Assembly (NCBI RefSeq): GCF_003852235.1
Contig: NZ_CP027732.1
Span: forward strand, 2,356,001-2,420,000
Origin: Pseudomonas sp. R4-35-07
Lineage (GTDB): Bacteria; Pseudomonadota; Gammaproteobacteria; Pseudomonadales; Pseudomonadaceae
Direction of reading: 5' to 3'
Length of the DNA stretch: 64,000 bases
Shown: positions 17,461-26,604 of the stretch, piece after piece
Layout: the number at the start of each line of letters is the position of its first letter
Position numbering within the stretch: the stretch's first letter is position 1
Program-made: the position numbers and the translations under genes
The notes under the pieces: model-generated
The model's database searches: none
Told to the model about the DNA's origin: nothing
Seen by the model: the letters and a program-made list of their open reading frames with translations, nothing else

Positions 17461-18448
17461 AACCCTGGCCGCCGTGCTGCTGTGTGGTATGGCCAGCCTG
17501 GTCCAGGCCGCCGACACCGCAATTTGCTACAACTGCCCGCCGGACTGGGCCGACTGGGGTACCCAGCTCAAGGCCATTGCCGCCAGCACCGGTGTGCAAG
17601 TGCCGCTGGATAACAAGAACTCCGGCCAGTCGCTGGCGCAACTGGTGGCCGAAAAGGCCGCACCCGTCGCCGACGTGGTGTACTACGGGGTGACCTTTGG
17701 CCTGCAGGCGCAAAAAGCCGGCGTGGTCGACGGCTACAAACCCAAGGGCTGGGAGCAGATCCCCGCCGGCCTGAAAGACCCGGCGGGCCAGTGGTTCGCA
17801 ATTCACTCCGGCACCTTGGGCATCATGGTCAACGTCGATGCATTGGGTGGCCTGCCGGTGCCGCAAAGCTGGGCCGACCTGCTCAAGCCGCAATACAAAG
17901 GCATGGTCGGCTACCTGGACCCGTCCAGCGCCTTCGTCGGTTACGTCTCTGCTGTGGCGATCAACCGCGCGATGGGCGGCGACTTGGACAACTTCGCCCC
18001 GGCCATCGACTACTTCCAGAAACTGGCGAAAAACGCGCCCATCGTGCCCAAGCAGACCGCCTATGCGCGGGTGCTGTCCGGCGAATTGCCGATCCTGGTG
18101 GACTACGACTTCAACGCCTACCGCGCCCGCTATAAGGACAACGCCAACGTCGCCTTCGTGATCCCCAAAGAGGGCAGCATCAGCGTGCCCTACGTGATGA
18201 GCCTGGTGGCCAATGCGCCGCACCGCGCCAATGGCGAAAAGGTGCTGGACTTCGTGCTGTCGGACGAAGGCCAGGCACTCTGGGCCAACGCTTACTTGCG
18301 TCCGGTACGCCCGGTGCAGATGCCGGCTGAGGTCGCCGCGCAGTTCCTGCCCGACAGCGACTATGCGCGCGCCGGAGTGGTGGACTACCAGAAAATGGCC
18401 GCCGTGCAGGAAGCCTTCGCGGCCCGTTATCTGAACGAGGTCAAGTAA
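17444..18448 (+). CDS. ABC transporter substrate-binding protein
   Basis: A 334-residue exported protein with a cleaved signal ending VQAAD near residue 22, then a family-1/6-type solute-binding fold related to iron, putrescine and 2-aminoethylphosphonate binders (VADVVYYGV, SGTLGIMVN, SWADLLKPQYKGMVGYLDPSSAF). The mature protein starts with the close cysteine pair in CYNCPPDW, which could be a disulfide or ligand site. It overlaps the regulator by 17 bases and abuts the permease gene. The ligand is not known; the downstream phosphodiesterase suggests a phosphorus compound. Confidence 0.87.
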   Translation: MRALRKTLAAVLLCGMASLVQAADTAICYNCPPDWADWGTQLKAIAASTGVQVPLDNKNSGQSLAQLVAEKAAPVADVVYYGVTFGLQAQKAGVVDGYKPKGWEQIPAGLKDPAGQWFAIHSGTLGIMVNVDALGGLPVPQSWADLLKPQYKGMVGYLDPSSAFVGYVSAVAINRAMGGDLDNFAPAIDYFQKLAKNAPIVPKQTAYARVLSGELPILVDYDFNAYRARYKDNANVAFVIPKEGSISVPYVMSLVANAPHRANGEKVLDFVLSDEGQALWANAYLRPVRPVQMPAEVAAQFLPDSDYARAGVVDYQKMAAVQEAFAARYLNEVK

Positions 18449-19267
18449 GTGGCCACATCGGCAACACGTGCGGCCTGGGCGCTGGCCCCGGCCTTTGCGG
18501 TGCTGTTCGCATTCTGGCTGCTGCCGCTGGCGCACTTGATCGTGCTCGGTGGCGAAAGCCGCGACAGCCACGGCAGCGGCTATTGGCAGGTGCTCAGCAG
18601 CGCGCAGTACCTGGGCAGCCTGGCGCAGACCTGTGTGCTGGCCATTGTCGTGACGTTTACGGCGTTGTTGATTGGCGGCATCAGCGGCGTGTTTCTCGCG
18701 CGCCAGCGGTTTTTTGGGCGCTCGGCGTTGGTGGCCTTGCTCACGTTTCCCCTGGCGTTTCCCGGGGTGGTGGTGGGCTTCCTGGTCATCCTGTTGGCCG
18801 GGCGCCAGGGGCTGCTGGCGTCGCTCGGCCTGCAGTTGGCCGGTGAACGCTGGATCTTTGCCTATTCGCTGGCCGGGTTGTTTGTCGGCTACCTGTATTT
18901 CTCGATTCCACGCGTAATCCTCACGGTGATGGCGGCCTGCGAAAGCCTCGACCGTAGCCTGGAAGAAGCCGCGCATTCGCTGGGCGCCGGGCATTGGCGC
19001 GTGGTCTGCGACGTGATCGTGCCGGGCCTGGCGCCGGCGCTTGCGTCGTGCGGGGCGATCTGTTTTGCCACGTCCATGGGCGCCTTCGGCACGGCCTTTA
19101 CCTTGGGCACGCGGCTGAACGTCACCCCGGTGGCGATCTACAACGTGTTCACCAACTACGCCAACTTTGCCGTCGCCGCCGCGTTGTCGGTGGTGCTTGG
19201 CGCGGTGACCTGGGTGGTGTTGTTGTTCACGCGACGCCTGGTGAAAAATGCGGGGACTGTCCTGTGA
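18449..19267 (+). CDS. ABC transporter permease (first subunit)
   Basis: A 272-residue inner-membrane permease with six predicted helices. The EAA loop, which contacts the ATPase, is seen as LEEAAHSLGAGHWRVVCDVIVPGL. It starts with GTG immediately after the substrate-binding protein's stop, so no separate ribosome site is present and the two are coupled. It forms a heterodimer with the next gene product. The family is the iron/putrescine/phosphonate permease type. Confidence 0.9.
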   Translation: MATSATRAAWALAPAFAVLFAFWLLPLAHLIVLGGESRDSHGSGYWQVLSSAQYLGSLAQTCVLAIVVTFTALLIGGISGVFLARQRFFGRSALVALLTFPLAFPGVVVGFLVILLAGRQGLLASLGLQLAGERWIFAYSLAGLFVGYLYFSIPRVILTVMAACESLDRSLEEAAHSLGAGHWRVVCDVIVPGLAPALASCGAICFATSMGAFGTAFTLGTRLNVTPVAIYNVFTNYANFAVAAALSVVLGAVTWVVLLFTRRLVKNAGTVL

Positions 19268-20058
19268 GGCGCTCATCGCTGTTTGTGATTCAACTGCTGT
19301 TCACCTTGCTGGTGTGTGCATTCATGTTGGTGCCGGTGTTGATGTCGTTGCTGGCGGGACTCACGCGCAATTTCTTCGTCGGCGTGTCCAGTGGCCTGAC
19401 CTTCGATTGGCTGGTGCAGGTATGGCAGGTATATTCGCCGACCGTGTGGCTGTCGCTGCAACTGGCCCTGGCCTGCGCGATGTGCGTCTGCGTGATCGGC
19501 GTGCCGGCGGCCTACGCCCTGGTGCGCATGAACAACCGCTTCAGCCGCGCCTTCGAGGAACTGATGGTGCTGCCGGTGGCGATGCCGGGCCTGGCCAGTG
19601 CGCTGGCCTTGCTGCTTACCTACGGCCAGTTCGGCACGTTTCGCAGCAGTTGGTTGTTCATCCTGGTGGGTCATGTGCTGTTCACCTTGCCGTTCCTGGT
19701 GCGCCCGGTGATGGCGGTGATGCAGCGCCAGCATTTGCCGGTGCTGGAAGAGGCGGCGGCCAGCCTTGGCGCCGGGCCCATCAAACGCTTTTTCAGCGTG
19801 GTGGTGCCTAACAGCCGGGCAGGGATTCTGGCGGGTGTGCTGATGGTGGTCACCTTGTCCCTGGGTGAGTTCAACCTGACCTGGATGCTGCACACGCCGA
19901 TGACCAAGACCTTGCCGGTCGGCCTGGCCGACAGCTACGCCTCGGCGCGCCTGGAAATCGCCAGCGCCTATACCCTTATCTTTTTGCTGATGATCGTGCC
20001 GCTGCTGATTGCATTGCAGGCCATCAGTGCCCGTTTATCCCGTGGAGAGCGTCGATGA
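19264..20058 (+). CDS. ABC transporter permease (second subunit)
   Basis: A 264-residue membrane protein that starts at GTG 19264, sharing GTGA with the stop of the first permease. It has six predicted helices and the EAA loop LEEAAASLGAGPIKRFFSVVVP. The frame continues upstream inside the first permease, but that part is antisense to nothing real and lacks a ribosome site. It pairs with the first permease and overlaps the ATPase gene by 4 bases. Confidence 0.9.
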   Translation: MRRSSLFVIQLLFTLLVCAFMLVPVLMSLLAGLTRNFFVGVSSGLTFDWLVQVWQVYSPTVWLSLQLALACAMCVCVIGVPAAYALVRMNNRFSRAFEELMVLPVAMPGLASALALLLTYGQFGTFRSSWLFILVGHVLFTLPFLVRPVMAVMQRQHLPVLEEAAASLGAGPIKRFFSVVVPNSRAGILAGVLMVVTLSLGEFNLTWMLHTPMTKTLPVGLADSYASARLEIASAYTLIFLLMIVPLLIALQAISARLSRGERR

Positions 20059-21086
20059 CCGCTATCACTATCCGCCTGCAAGGCTGTCGCAAGGCATTCG
20101 CCGACGGCACCGTGGCCGTGCATGACCTGGGCCTGACCGTCGGAGGCGGCGAAACCCTGGCGATTCTTGGTCCATCGGGCTGTGGCAAAACCACCACCTT
20201 GCGCCTGATCGCCGGGCTGGAGCGCCCGGATGTGGGCCAGGTGTTTTTCGGCAACGACGACGTCACGCGCCTGCCCATCGAGCGTCGCGACGTGGGCATG
20301 GTGTTCCAGAATTACGCGCTGTTTCCCAACCTGGATGTGGCCGGCAATATCGTCTACGGCTTGAAGATTCGCGGGATGTCGGTGCTTGCGCGCAACAAGC
20401 GCTGCGACGAATTGCTGGAGCTGGTGGGCCTGCAACAGCATGGCAAGCGCAGCATCCACGAATTGTCCGGTGGCCAGCGTCAACGCGTGGCCCTGGCCCG
20501 TGCCCTGGCGCCGCGCCCGAAGGTCCTGTTGCTGGATGAACCGCTGGCAGCCCTCGACGCGCAACTGCGTGAGCGCCTGCGCAGTGAGCTGAATGAACTG
20601 CTGCGTGGCCTGGGCATCACCTCGGTGTTCGTCACCCACGACCAGGGCGAAGCCATGGCCCTGGGTGATCGCATCCTGGTGATGGAGCACGGCCGCGTCG
20701 CGCAACTGGCCAGCCCGCGGGACATTTACCAGAAACCGGCGAATGCGTTTGTCGCCGGTTTTGTCGGCAACCTCAATGCGTTTGTTGTTACCTCGCGAAC
20801 AGCCCATGGCCTGAAAGTCTGCGGCGGCGAGTTGCCGTGGCAGGCCGCCGACGTGCCCACCACGGTGTACTGCCGCCCCGAACACCTGCGGGTCATGGAC
20901 GGCGAAGGGCACTTGCACGGCCATCTGCTCGCACAGTTTTTCCAGGGCGCGCAAAGCCGCTTGCTGGTGGACGTGGGCGGCCCGCAACCGCTGCTGGTGG
21001 ACAGCAGCGACAACCACCTGTACGCCGTCGGCGCGCCGATTGCCCTGGCAATCGCGCCGCACATGTTGTTCACCCTGAATGCGTGA
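20055..21086 (+). CDS. ABC transporter ATP-binding protein
   Basis: The 343-residue ATPase has Walker A (GPSGCGKTT), Q-loop (FQNYALFPN), signature (LSGGQRQR), Walker B (VLLLDEPLAALD) and H-loop (VFVTHDQGEA). A C-terminal TOBE-type extension of about 110 residues follows, as in PotA, FbpC and PhnT-like subunits, and often acts in regulation by bound ligand. It starts by an ATGA overlap with the permease. It powers the importer formed with the two permeases and the substrate-binding protein. Confidence 0.93.
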   Translation: MTAITIRLQGCRKAFADGTVAVHDLGLTVGGGETLAILGPSGCGKTTTLRLIAGLERPDVGQVFFGNDDVTRLPIERRDVGMVFQNYALFPNLDVAGNIVYGLKIRGMSVLARNKRCDELLELVGLQQHGKRSIHELSGGQRQRVALARALAPRPKVLLLDEPLAALDAQLRERLRSELNELLRGLGITSVFVTHDQGEAMALGDRILVMEHGRVAQLASPRDIYQKPANAFVAGFVGNLNAFVVTSRTAHGLKVCGGELPWQAADVPTTVYCRPEHLRVMDGEGHLHGHLLAQFFQGAQSRLLVDVGGPQPLLVDSSDNHLYAVGAPIALAIAPHMLFTLNA

Positions 21087-21096
21087 GGGTCTGCTT

Positions 21097-21930
21097 GTGA
21101 ATCGTCCGTTTCTTGTCGCACAGATCAGCGACCTGCACCTTAAAGCCGGCGAGCGCCTCACCTATGGCGTCGTCGATACCCTGGGCGCGCTGCGTCGTGC
21201 CGTCGACCACCTCAACGCCAGCCATCCACGGCCCGATATCGTGGTGGTCAGCGGCGACCTGGTGGACTTCGGTCGCCCGGATGAGTACGCCGTGCTGCAC
21301 CCCGAACTCGCACGCCTGCACATGCCGTGCTACCTGGTGCCCGGCAACCACGACACACGCGGTCCGTTGCTCGAAGCATTCCGTGACCACGCCTATTTGC
21401 CGTCGTCGGCAGAGGGCCCGCTGGACTGGGTGGTGGACGAGCATCCGCTGCGTTTGATCGGCCTGGACTCGACCATCCCCGGTGGCCATGGCGGGCAATT
21501 GCTGGACAGCCAGTTGCAGTGGCTGGACGAGCAACTGGCGCGACGTCCCGATGCGCCGACCTTGCTGATTCTGCACCACCCGCCGTTTATCAGCGGCATC
21601 GGCCATATGGACCGCGAACCGTTTATCAATGCCGCCGCCCTGGAAACAGTCGTGGCGCGCCACCCGCAAGTTGAACGCCTGCTGTGCGGGCACCTGCACC
21701 GGCCGATGCAGCGACGTTTTGGTGGCAGCTTGAGCTGCGTGTGCCCCGGCACCTCTCATCAGATCGTGCTGGATTTGCAAGCCACCGCGCCCGCGCATTT
21801 CAACCTGGAACCGGCGGGATATCTGTTGCATCGCTGGGACGCGCAACAGGGGTTGCTCAGCCACAACGGCGTGTTCGGGGATTACCCCGGGCCGTATCCG
21901 TTCTATGACGTTCATGGGTTGATTGACTGA
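21097..21930 (+). CDS. Metallophosphoesterase (cyclic or glycerophosphodiesterase-like)
   Basis: The 277-residue enzyme has the full di-metal phosphoesterase set: QISDLHL, VVSGDLVDFG, PGNHDTRG, HHPPF and CGHLHRP. The layout is that of the class III cyclic-nucleotide/GpdQ group, which open phosphodiester bonds. I start at GTG 21097, eight bases after GAGGG; the ATG at 21079 would overlap the ATPase gene. As last gene of the ABC operon, it probably splits the imported compound in the cytoplasm, releasing a usable phosphate or alcohol part. No signal peptide was found. Confidence 0.87.
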   Translation: MNRPFLVAQISDLHLKAGERLTYGVVDTLGALRRAVDHLNASHPRPDIVVVSGDLVDFGRPDEYAVLHPELARLHMPCYLVPGNHDTRGPLLEAFRDHAYLPSSAEGPLDWVVDEHPLRLIGLDSTIPGGHGGQLLDSQLQWLDEQLARRPDAPTLLILHHPPFISGIGHMDREPFINAAALETVVARHPQVERLLCGHLHRPMQRRFGGSLSCVCPGTSHQIVLDLQATAPAHFNLEPAGYLLHRWDAQQGLLSHNGVFGDYPGPYPFYDVHGLID

Positions 21931-22062
21931 TCCGATTGACTGATCAATCCCGGTCTAAACATGAGTGGAACTTGTGATCATCTAAAATAAAATGAGTTTG
22001 TCTCACTATCGGCATCTGCCGACAATGGCTGCCATTGAATACCTACAGTGGAGTTGTAAGTC

Positions 22063-24351
22063 ATGGCAGTCGCTCATTCCCTCGGATTCCCGCGCATTGG
22101 ACGCGACCGTGAACTGAAGAAAGCGCAGGAAGCGTTCTGGAAGGGCGAACTCGACGAAGCCGGCCTGCGTGCCGTGGGCCGTGACTTGCGCAAGGCCCAC
22201 TGGGCGCTGCAAAAACAAGCGGGCATTGAGCTGCTGCCCGCCGGTGATTTCGCCTGGTACGACCAGGTGCTGACCCACTCGCTGATGTTTGGCGTAGTCC
22301 CCGAGCGTTTCCGCCCAGCCGATGGCCAAGCCACGTTGCAGACGTTGTTCGGCATGGCCCGTGGCGTCAGCGATAATTGCTGCGGTGATGCTCACGCCCA
22401 GGAAATGACCAAGTGGTTCGATACCAACTATCACTACCTGGTGCCGGAGTTCAGCGTCGACCAGCAATTCCACCTGGGGTGGGAACAGTTGTTCGAAGAA
22501 GTCCAGGAAGCGCGCGACCTCGGGCACAGCGTCAAGCCGGTCGTCATTGGCCCGCTGACCTACCTGTGGCTGGGCAAGGCCAAGGGCGGTGATTTTGACA
22601 AGCTCGAGCTGCTCGACCGCCTGCTGCCGCTGTATGGTCAGATTTTCCAGCGCCTCGCTGATCTGGGCGTGGAGTGGGTGCAGATCGACGAGCCGATCCT
22701 GGTGCTCGACCTGCCGCAGGCCTGGAAGAATGCCTTTGAGCGCGCCTATAACCTGATCCAGCGCGACCCGCTGAAAAAGCTGGTCGCCACCTATTTTGGC
22801 GGGCTGGAGGAAAACCTCGGCCTGGCCGCCAACCTGCCGGTCGATGGCCTGCACATCGATCTGGTGCGGGCGCCGGAGCAATACCCGACCATTCTCGATC
22901 GCCTGCCCGCGTATAAAGTGCTGTCCCTGGGCCTGGTCAATGGCCGCAACGTATGGCGCTGCGACTTGGAAAAAGCCCTGGCGACGGTGCAGCACGCCCA
23001 TGAAAAACTGGGCGATCGCTTGTGGGTGGCGCCGTCCTGTTCACTGCTGCACAGCCCCGTGGATCTGGCGCGTGAAGACCAGTTGGACGCCGAGGTGAAA
23101 AGTTGGCTGGCCTTCGCCCTGCAAAAGTGCGCGGAAGTCGCGGTACTGGCCCAGGCCGTCGACCAACCCGAGGCGCCAAACGTGCTGGCAGCGCTGGCGG
23201 AAAGCCGCGCGGTACAGGCTGCGCGTGCCGCTTCGCCGCGTATTCACAAGCCTGCCGTGCAAGCACGCGTTGCCGCTATCAGCGCCCAGGACAGCCAGCG
23301 TCAATCGCCCTTTGCCCAGCGTATCGAGAAACAACGGGCCGGCCTCGACCTGCCGCTGTTTCCGACCACCACTATCGGTTCGTTCCCGCAAACCGCGTCG
23401 ATCCGTCTGGCGCGTCAGTCGTACAAGGCCGGCAGGTTGAGCGAAGCCGACTACGTCGATGCGATGCACAGCGAGATCAGGCACGCCGTCGAGGTACAGG
23501 AAAACATTGGCCTGGATGTACTGGTGCACGGTGAAGCCGAGCGTAACGACATGGTCGAATACTTCGCCGAGCAATTGGACGGCTATGCGTTCACCCGTTT
23601 CGGTTGGGTGCAGAGCTACGGTTCGCGCTGTGTGAAACCGGCGCTGATTTATGGCGACTTGAGCCGTCCGAAGGCAATGACGGTGGAGTGGATTCGCTAT
23701 GCCCAGGGCCTCACGCGCAAGGTGCTCAAGGGCATGCTGACCGGCCCGGTGACCCTGCTGATGTGGTCGTTCCCACGGGAAGACGTGAGCCGCGAAGTGC
23801 AGGCCCGGCAACTGGCCCTGGCGATCCGTGACGAAGTCGTCGACCTGGAAGCCGCCGGCATCAAGATCGTGCAGATCGACGAGGCCGCATTCCGCGAAGG
23901 CTTGCCATTGCGTCAGGCGCAATGGCAGCACTACCTGGACTGGGCCACCGAAGCGTTCCGCCTGTGCGCCTGCGGCGTGCGTGACGACACCCAGATCCAC
24001 ACCCACATGTGCTACAGCGAGTTCAACGATGTGATCGAATCCATCGCGGCAATGGACGCCGACGTGATCACCATCGAAACCTCGCGCTCGGACATGGCAT
24101 TGCTGGACGCGTTCGAAGCCTTCGCTTACCCCAACGACATCGGCCCTGGCGTCTACGATATTCACTCGCCACGTGTGCCGGACGTTGCGCAGATGCTCGA
24201 CTTGCTGCGCAAGGCGGCCAAGCGGATTCCGACGCAACGGTTGTGGGTAAATCCCGATTGTGGCCTGAAAACCCGTGGCTGGCCGGAGACGCAAGCGGCG
24301 TTGATTCACATGGTCACGGCGGCGCGTCAACTGCGTGCGGAACTGGGTTAA
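22063..24351 (+). CDS. metE: Cobalamin-independent methionine synthase
   Basis: The 762-residue enzyme transfers a methyl group from 5-methyltetrahydropteroyl-triglutamate to homocysteine. Both barrels are present: the N-terminal [13 protein letters not shown] start and the C-terminal catalytic barrel from [10 protein letters not shown]. Zinc ligands are seen in HTHMCYSEF (His and Cys) and NPDCGLKTR (Cys). Length is that of the family. A GTGGAG ribosome site lies shortly before the ATG. I saw no cobalamin or SAM riboswitch in the 132 bases upstream and no clear MetR site. It is likely monocistronic, with zapE 50 bases on. Confidence 0.97.
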   Translation: MAVAHSLGFPRIGRDRELKKAQEAFWKGELDEAGLRAVGRDLRKAHWALQKQAGIELLPAGDFAWYDQVLTHSLMFGVVPERFRPADGQATLQTLFGMARGVSDNCCGDAHAQEMTKWFDTNYHYLVPEFSVDQQFHLGWEQLFEEVQEARDLGHSVKPVVIGPLTYLWLGKAKGGDFDKLELLDRLLPLYGQIFQRLADLGVEWVQIDEPILVLDLPQAWKNAFERAYNLIQRDPLKKLVATYFGGLEENLGLAANLPVDGLHIDLVRAPEQYPTILDRLPAYKVLSLGLVNGRNVWRCDLEKALATVQHAHEKLGDRLWVAPSCSLLHSPVDLAREDQLDAEVKSWLAFALQKCAEVAVLAQAVDQPEAPNVLAALAESRAVQAARAASPRIHKPAVQARVAAISAQDSQRQSPFAQRIEKQRAGLDLPLFPTTTIGSFPQTASIRLARQSYKAGRLSEADYVDAMHSEIRHAVEVQENIGLDVLVHGEAERNDMVEYFAEQLDGYAFTRFGWVQSYGSRCVKPALIYGDLSRPKAMTVEWIRYAQGLTRKVLKGMLTGPVTLLMWSFPREDVSREVQARQLALAIRDEVVDLEAAGIKIVQIDEAAFREGLPLRQAQWQHYLDWATEAFRLCACGVRDDTQIHTHMCYSEFNDVIESIAAMDADVITIETSRSDMALLDAFEAFAYPNDIGPGVYDIHSPRVPDVAQMLDLLRKAAKRIPTQRLWVNPDCGLKTRGWPETQAALIHMVTAARQLRAELG

Positions 24352-24401
24352 CGGCAAAGATTGCGCGGCTGGCGTTTGCGTTGTCAGTCATACTGGCACC
24401 C

Positions 24402-25511
24402 ATGACTTTCGACTCGCCGCTCGCCGCTTATCAAGATGCCATCGCCCAGCAGGGTTTCGTGCCCGACGACGCTCAGCGCCGTGCGGTGCAGGCCTTGCAA
24501 ACCTGTCACCAGGCGTTGCACCAAGGCCGTTCGCCCATTGCCGGCGTTTACCTGTGGGGGCCGGTGGGGCGCGGCAAGACCTGGTTGATGGACCAGTTCT
24601 ATCAAAGCCTGCGCGTGCCGGCGCGGCGTCAGCATTTTCATCACTTCATGGGCTGGGTACACCAGCGCTCGTTCCAGCTCAGCGGTATCAAGGACCCGCT
24701 GCAGGCGTTGGCGCGGGAACTGAGCCGGGACGTGCGCGTGCTGTGTTTCGATGAGTTGTTCGTCAATGACATTGGTGACGCGATCATTCTCGGTCGTCTG
24801 TTCCAGGTGATGTTCGAGGAGGGCGTGGTGATGGTCTGTACGTCCAATCAACCGCCTGAGCAGCTGTACGCCGAGGGTTTCAACCGTGAACGGTTCGTGC
24901 CGGGCATCGAGGCGATCAAGCAGCATATGCAGGTGGTGGCAGTGGACGGTGGCGAGGATCATCGCTTGCACGCCGGTGTGGGCCTGCAGCGCTACTGGGT
25001 GAATCAGCCCGAGGCACTGGCCACGGTGTTCAAGCAACTGAGCGCGGGGCAAACGGTCAGCGAGGGGAGGGTGGTGAACGTGGGCCATCGCACGATTACG
25101 GCGGTGCAGGCCAGTGACGCGGTACTGTGGTGCCGCTACGCCGAGCTCTGCGAGCAGCCGCTGGCCGCGATGGATTTCATGCTGCTGTGTGATCGCTTCA
25201 AGGCCATCCTGTTGGCGCAGGTGCCCAACCTCAGCGCACCGCAGCGCCCGGGGCGGATCGCCCGTGGTACCGAAGACGGGGCCGAGCGCGTTGTCGCAGG
25301 GGACCGTCAATTGCCGGAGCTGTCGGTGCACGACGACAGCGTGCGACGCTTTATCGCGCTGGTGGATGAATGTTACGACCGCAAGGTGCCGTTGTTCATC
25401 GAAGCCCAAGTGCCACTGGAACGTCTGTATACCGAAGGCTACCTGGCGTTTCCTTTTCGTCGCACCTTGAGCCGCTTGCGAGAAATGCAGCTGCAGCGCT
25501 TCGGCGCCTGA
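24402..25511 (+). CDS. zapE: Cell division ATPase ZapE (AFG1 family)
   Basis: The 369-residue protein is an AFG1-like P-loop ATPase. GPVGRGKTWLMD is Walker A and VLCFDELFVND is Walker B; CTSNQPPEQLY is the sensor segment. ZapE acts at the late Z-ring, destabilising FtsZ polymers and helping cells divide under stress. I start at ATG 24402, which matches the family start (SPLAAYQDAI). The open frame reaches 24009, but that part is antisense-like overlap with metE. It is of normal length for the family. Confidence 0.9.
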   Translation: MTFDSPLAAYQDAIAQQGFVPDDAQRRAVQALQTCHQALHQGRSPIAGVYLWGPVGRGKTWLMDQFYQSLRVPARRQHFHHFMGWVHQRSFQLSGIKDPLQALARELSRDVRVLCFDELFVNDIGDAIILGRLFQVMFEEGVVMVCTSNQPPEQLYAEGFNRERFVPGIEAIKQHMQVVAVDGGEDHRLHAGVGLQRYWVNQPEALATVFKQLSAGQTVSEGRVVNVGHRTITAVQASDAVLWCRYAELCEQPLAAMDFMLLCDRFKAILLAQVPNLSAPQRPGRIARGTEDGAERVVAGDRQLPELSVHDDSVRRFIALVDECYDRKVPLFIEAQVPLERLYTEGYLAFPFRRTLSRLREMQLQRFGA

Positions 25512-25620
25512 CCTCGGCCAGGGCTTTGGATGCCTGCAACCTGGGCGTTTTCTGTCAGGCATTTGTCGTTAATCGCCTTCATCTGCTGCCGCATCCACGC
25601 TTACAATCACCCTTCTCAAA

Positions 25621-25634
25621 GGGAATCGATTCCC
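25621..25634. promoter_or_regulatory. Perfect 14-bp palindrome GGGAATCGATTCCC
   Basis: A perfect palindrome with central CG, placed 25 bases before the start codon of the GNAT gene. Its form and position suggest an operator, but no regulator gene is nearby and the binder is unknown. Confidence 0.35.
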
Positions 25635-25658
25635 TGGTTGTCGTTATCGAGGACGGAA

Positions 25659-26150
25659 ATGGACACCCCAGACATCCTGGTGCTGCAAGCCAGCTACACC
25701 AACGCCGTGCACGCGGATGCCATCGGCTCGCTGCTCAACCACTATGCTGAAGATCCAATGGGCGGCGGCCACACGTTGCAAGCCGACCTGTTGCAGCAAT
25801 TGCCTGGGGAACTGGCCAAGCGCCCCTATGCGTTCAGTGTGCTGGCGTTCGTCGGGGGTGAGCCAGCCGGGCTGGTCAATTGCTTCGAGGGCTTCTCGAC
25901 ATTCGCTTGTCGACCCTTGGTCAACGTCCATGATGTGGTGGTGGCGAAACAGTTTCGTGGCTTGGGCTTGAGCCAGAAAATGCTGCAGAAGGTCGAGGAA
26001 ATCGCCCGGCAGCGCGGGTGCTGCAAAATCACCCTGGAAGTGCTTGAAGGCAATGAGTTGGCACAGTCGGCGTATCGCAAGTTCGGTTTCGACGATTCGG
26101 TTTTTGATCCTGCCCATGGCCGTATGTTGTTCTGGAACAAGGCACTGTAA
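25659..26150 (+). CDS. GNAT-family N-acetyltransferase
   Basis: A 163-residue acetyltransferase. The acetyl-CoA loop is VHDVVVAKQFRGLGLSQKML, and the C-terminal EVLEGNELAQSAYRKFGF follows the family pattern. I start at ATG 25659, six bases after a GAGGA site, rather than at the frame start 25530. The substrate (a small molecule or peptide amine) is not deducible. It ends next to an intrinsic terminator that serves the opposite-strand gene. Confidence 0.87.
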   Translation: MDTPDILVLQASYTNAVHADAIGSLLNHYAEDPMGGGHTLQADLLQQLPGELAKRPYAFSVLAFVGGEPAGLVNCFEGFSTFACRPLVNVHDVVVAKQFRGLGLSQKMLQKVEEIARQRGCCKITLEVLEGNELAQSAYRKFGFDDSVFDPAHGRMLFWNKAL

Positions 26151-26161
26151 TAAAAAAATTG

Positions 26162-26191
26162 CAAAAAAAAAGGCGCCATTGAATGGCGCCT
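26162..26191 (-). terminator. Rho-independent terminator of the small exported-protein gene
   Basis: Read on the minus strand, AGGCGCCATTCAATGGCGCCT forms a strong hairpin followed by nine T residues. It is 61 bases downstream of the gene ending at 26252 on that strand. Confidence 0.88.
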
Positions 26192-26251
26192 GATAAACCT
26201 TTGCCAAGGGAGCGCAATGGCAGAGGGTGGTGCGGATTAACTCAGCATTAA

Positions 26252-26464
26252 TTAACTATTGGGTTGTGCTGTTTCGGCAGTAGTGGCTTTAACCGGTTTA
26301 CCATCGGCGGACGCAACTTGTTGTTCAGCCTTGCCGTGGGTTTTTTCCTGGATGAAGCTGAAGTTGTTGTAAAACTCCTTTGAGCGCTCTGAACCGCCTT
26401 CTGCAAAGGCGGCGGCGGAGGTCAGGGTCATCAGGCTGGCAAGCATCAAAGTCGAGAGTTTCAA
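26252..26464 (-). CDS. Small exported protein of unknown function
   Basis: A 70-residue protein with a clear signal peptide (MKLSTLMLASLMTLTSAAAFA, about 21 residues). The 49-residue mature part is polar and charged (SERSKEFYNNFSFIQEKTHG), with no motif I can name. The gene has its own strong terminator, so it is monocistronic. It lies between a GNAT gene and a TonB receptor. Small pseudomonad exported proteins of this type are common and mostly unstudied. Confidence 0.7.
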   Translation of the reverse strand: MKLSTLMLASLMTLTSAAAFAEGGSERSKEFYNNFSFIQEKTHGKAEQQVASADGKPVKATTAETAQPNS

Positions 26465-26604
26465 GGCGGTATTCCCATTAGATTGATAGGTGATCGGTCA
26501 CTCCCTGATCTGATCGTGGGGCGACTATGGCGTTATCCTATTAAGTGGGAATTAACGAAGTTCACCTGCGAAGTTAACAATTTTGTTAACTTTGCGAGGG
26601 GCCG

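Noticed and set aside
17189..19276. 695-residue minus-strand frame over the ABC genes
   Set aside because: Antisense of regulator, binding protein and permease genes, which have clear domains. No ribosome site or recognised domain on the minus strand.
21931..22062. Cobalamin or SAM riboswitch before metE
   Set aside because: The 132-base leader shows no long conserved stem set or B12-box-like sequence.
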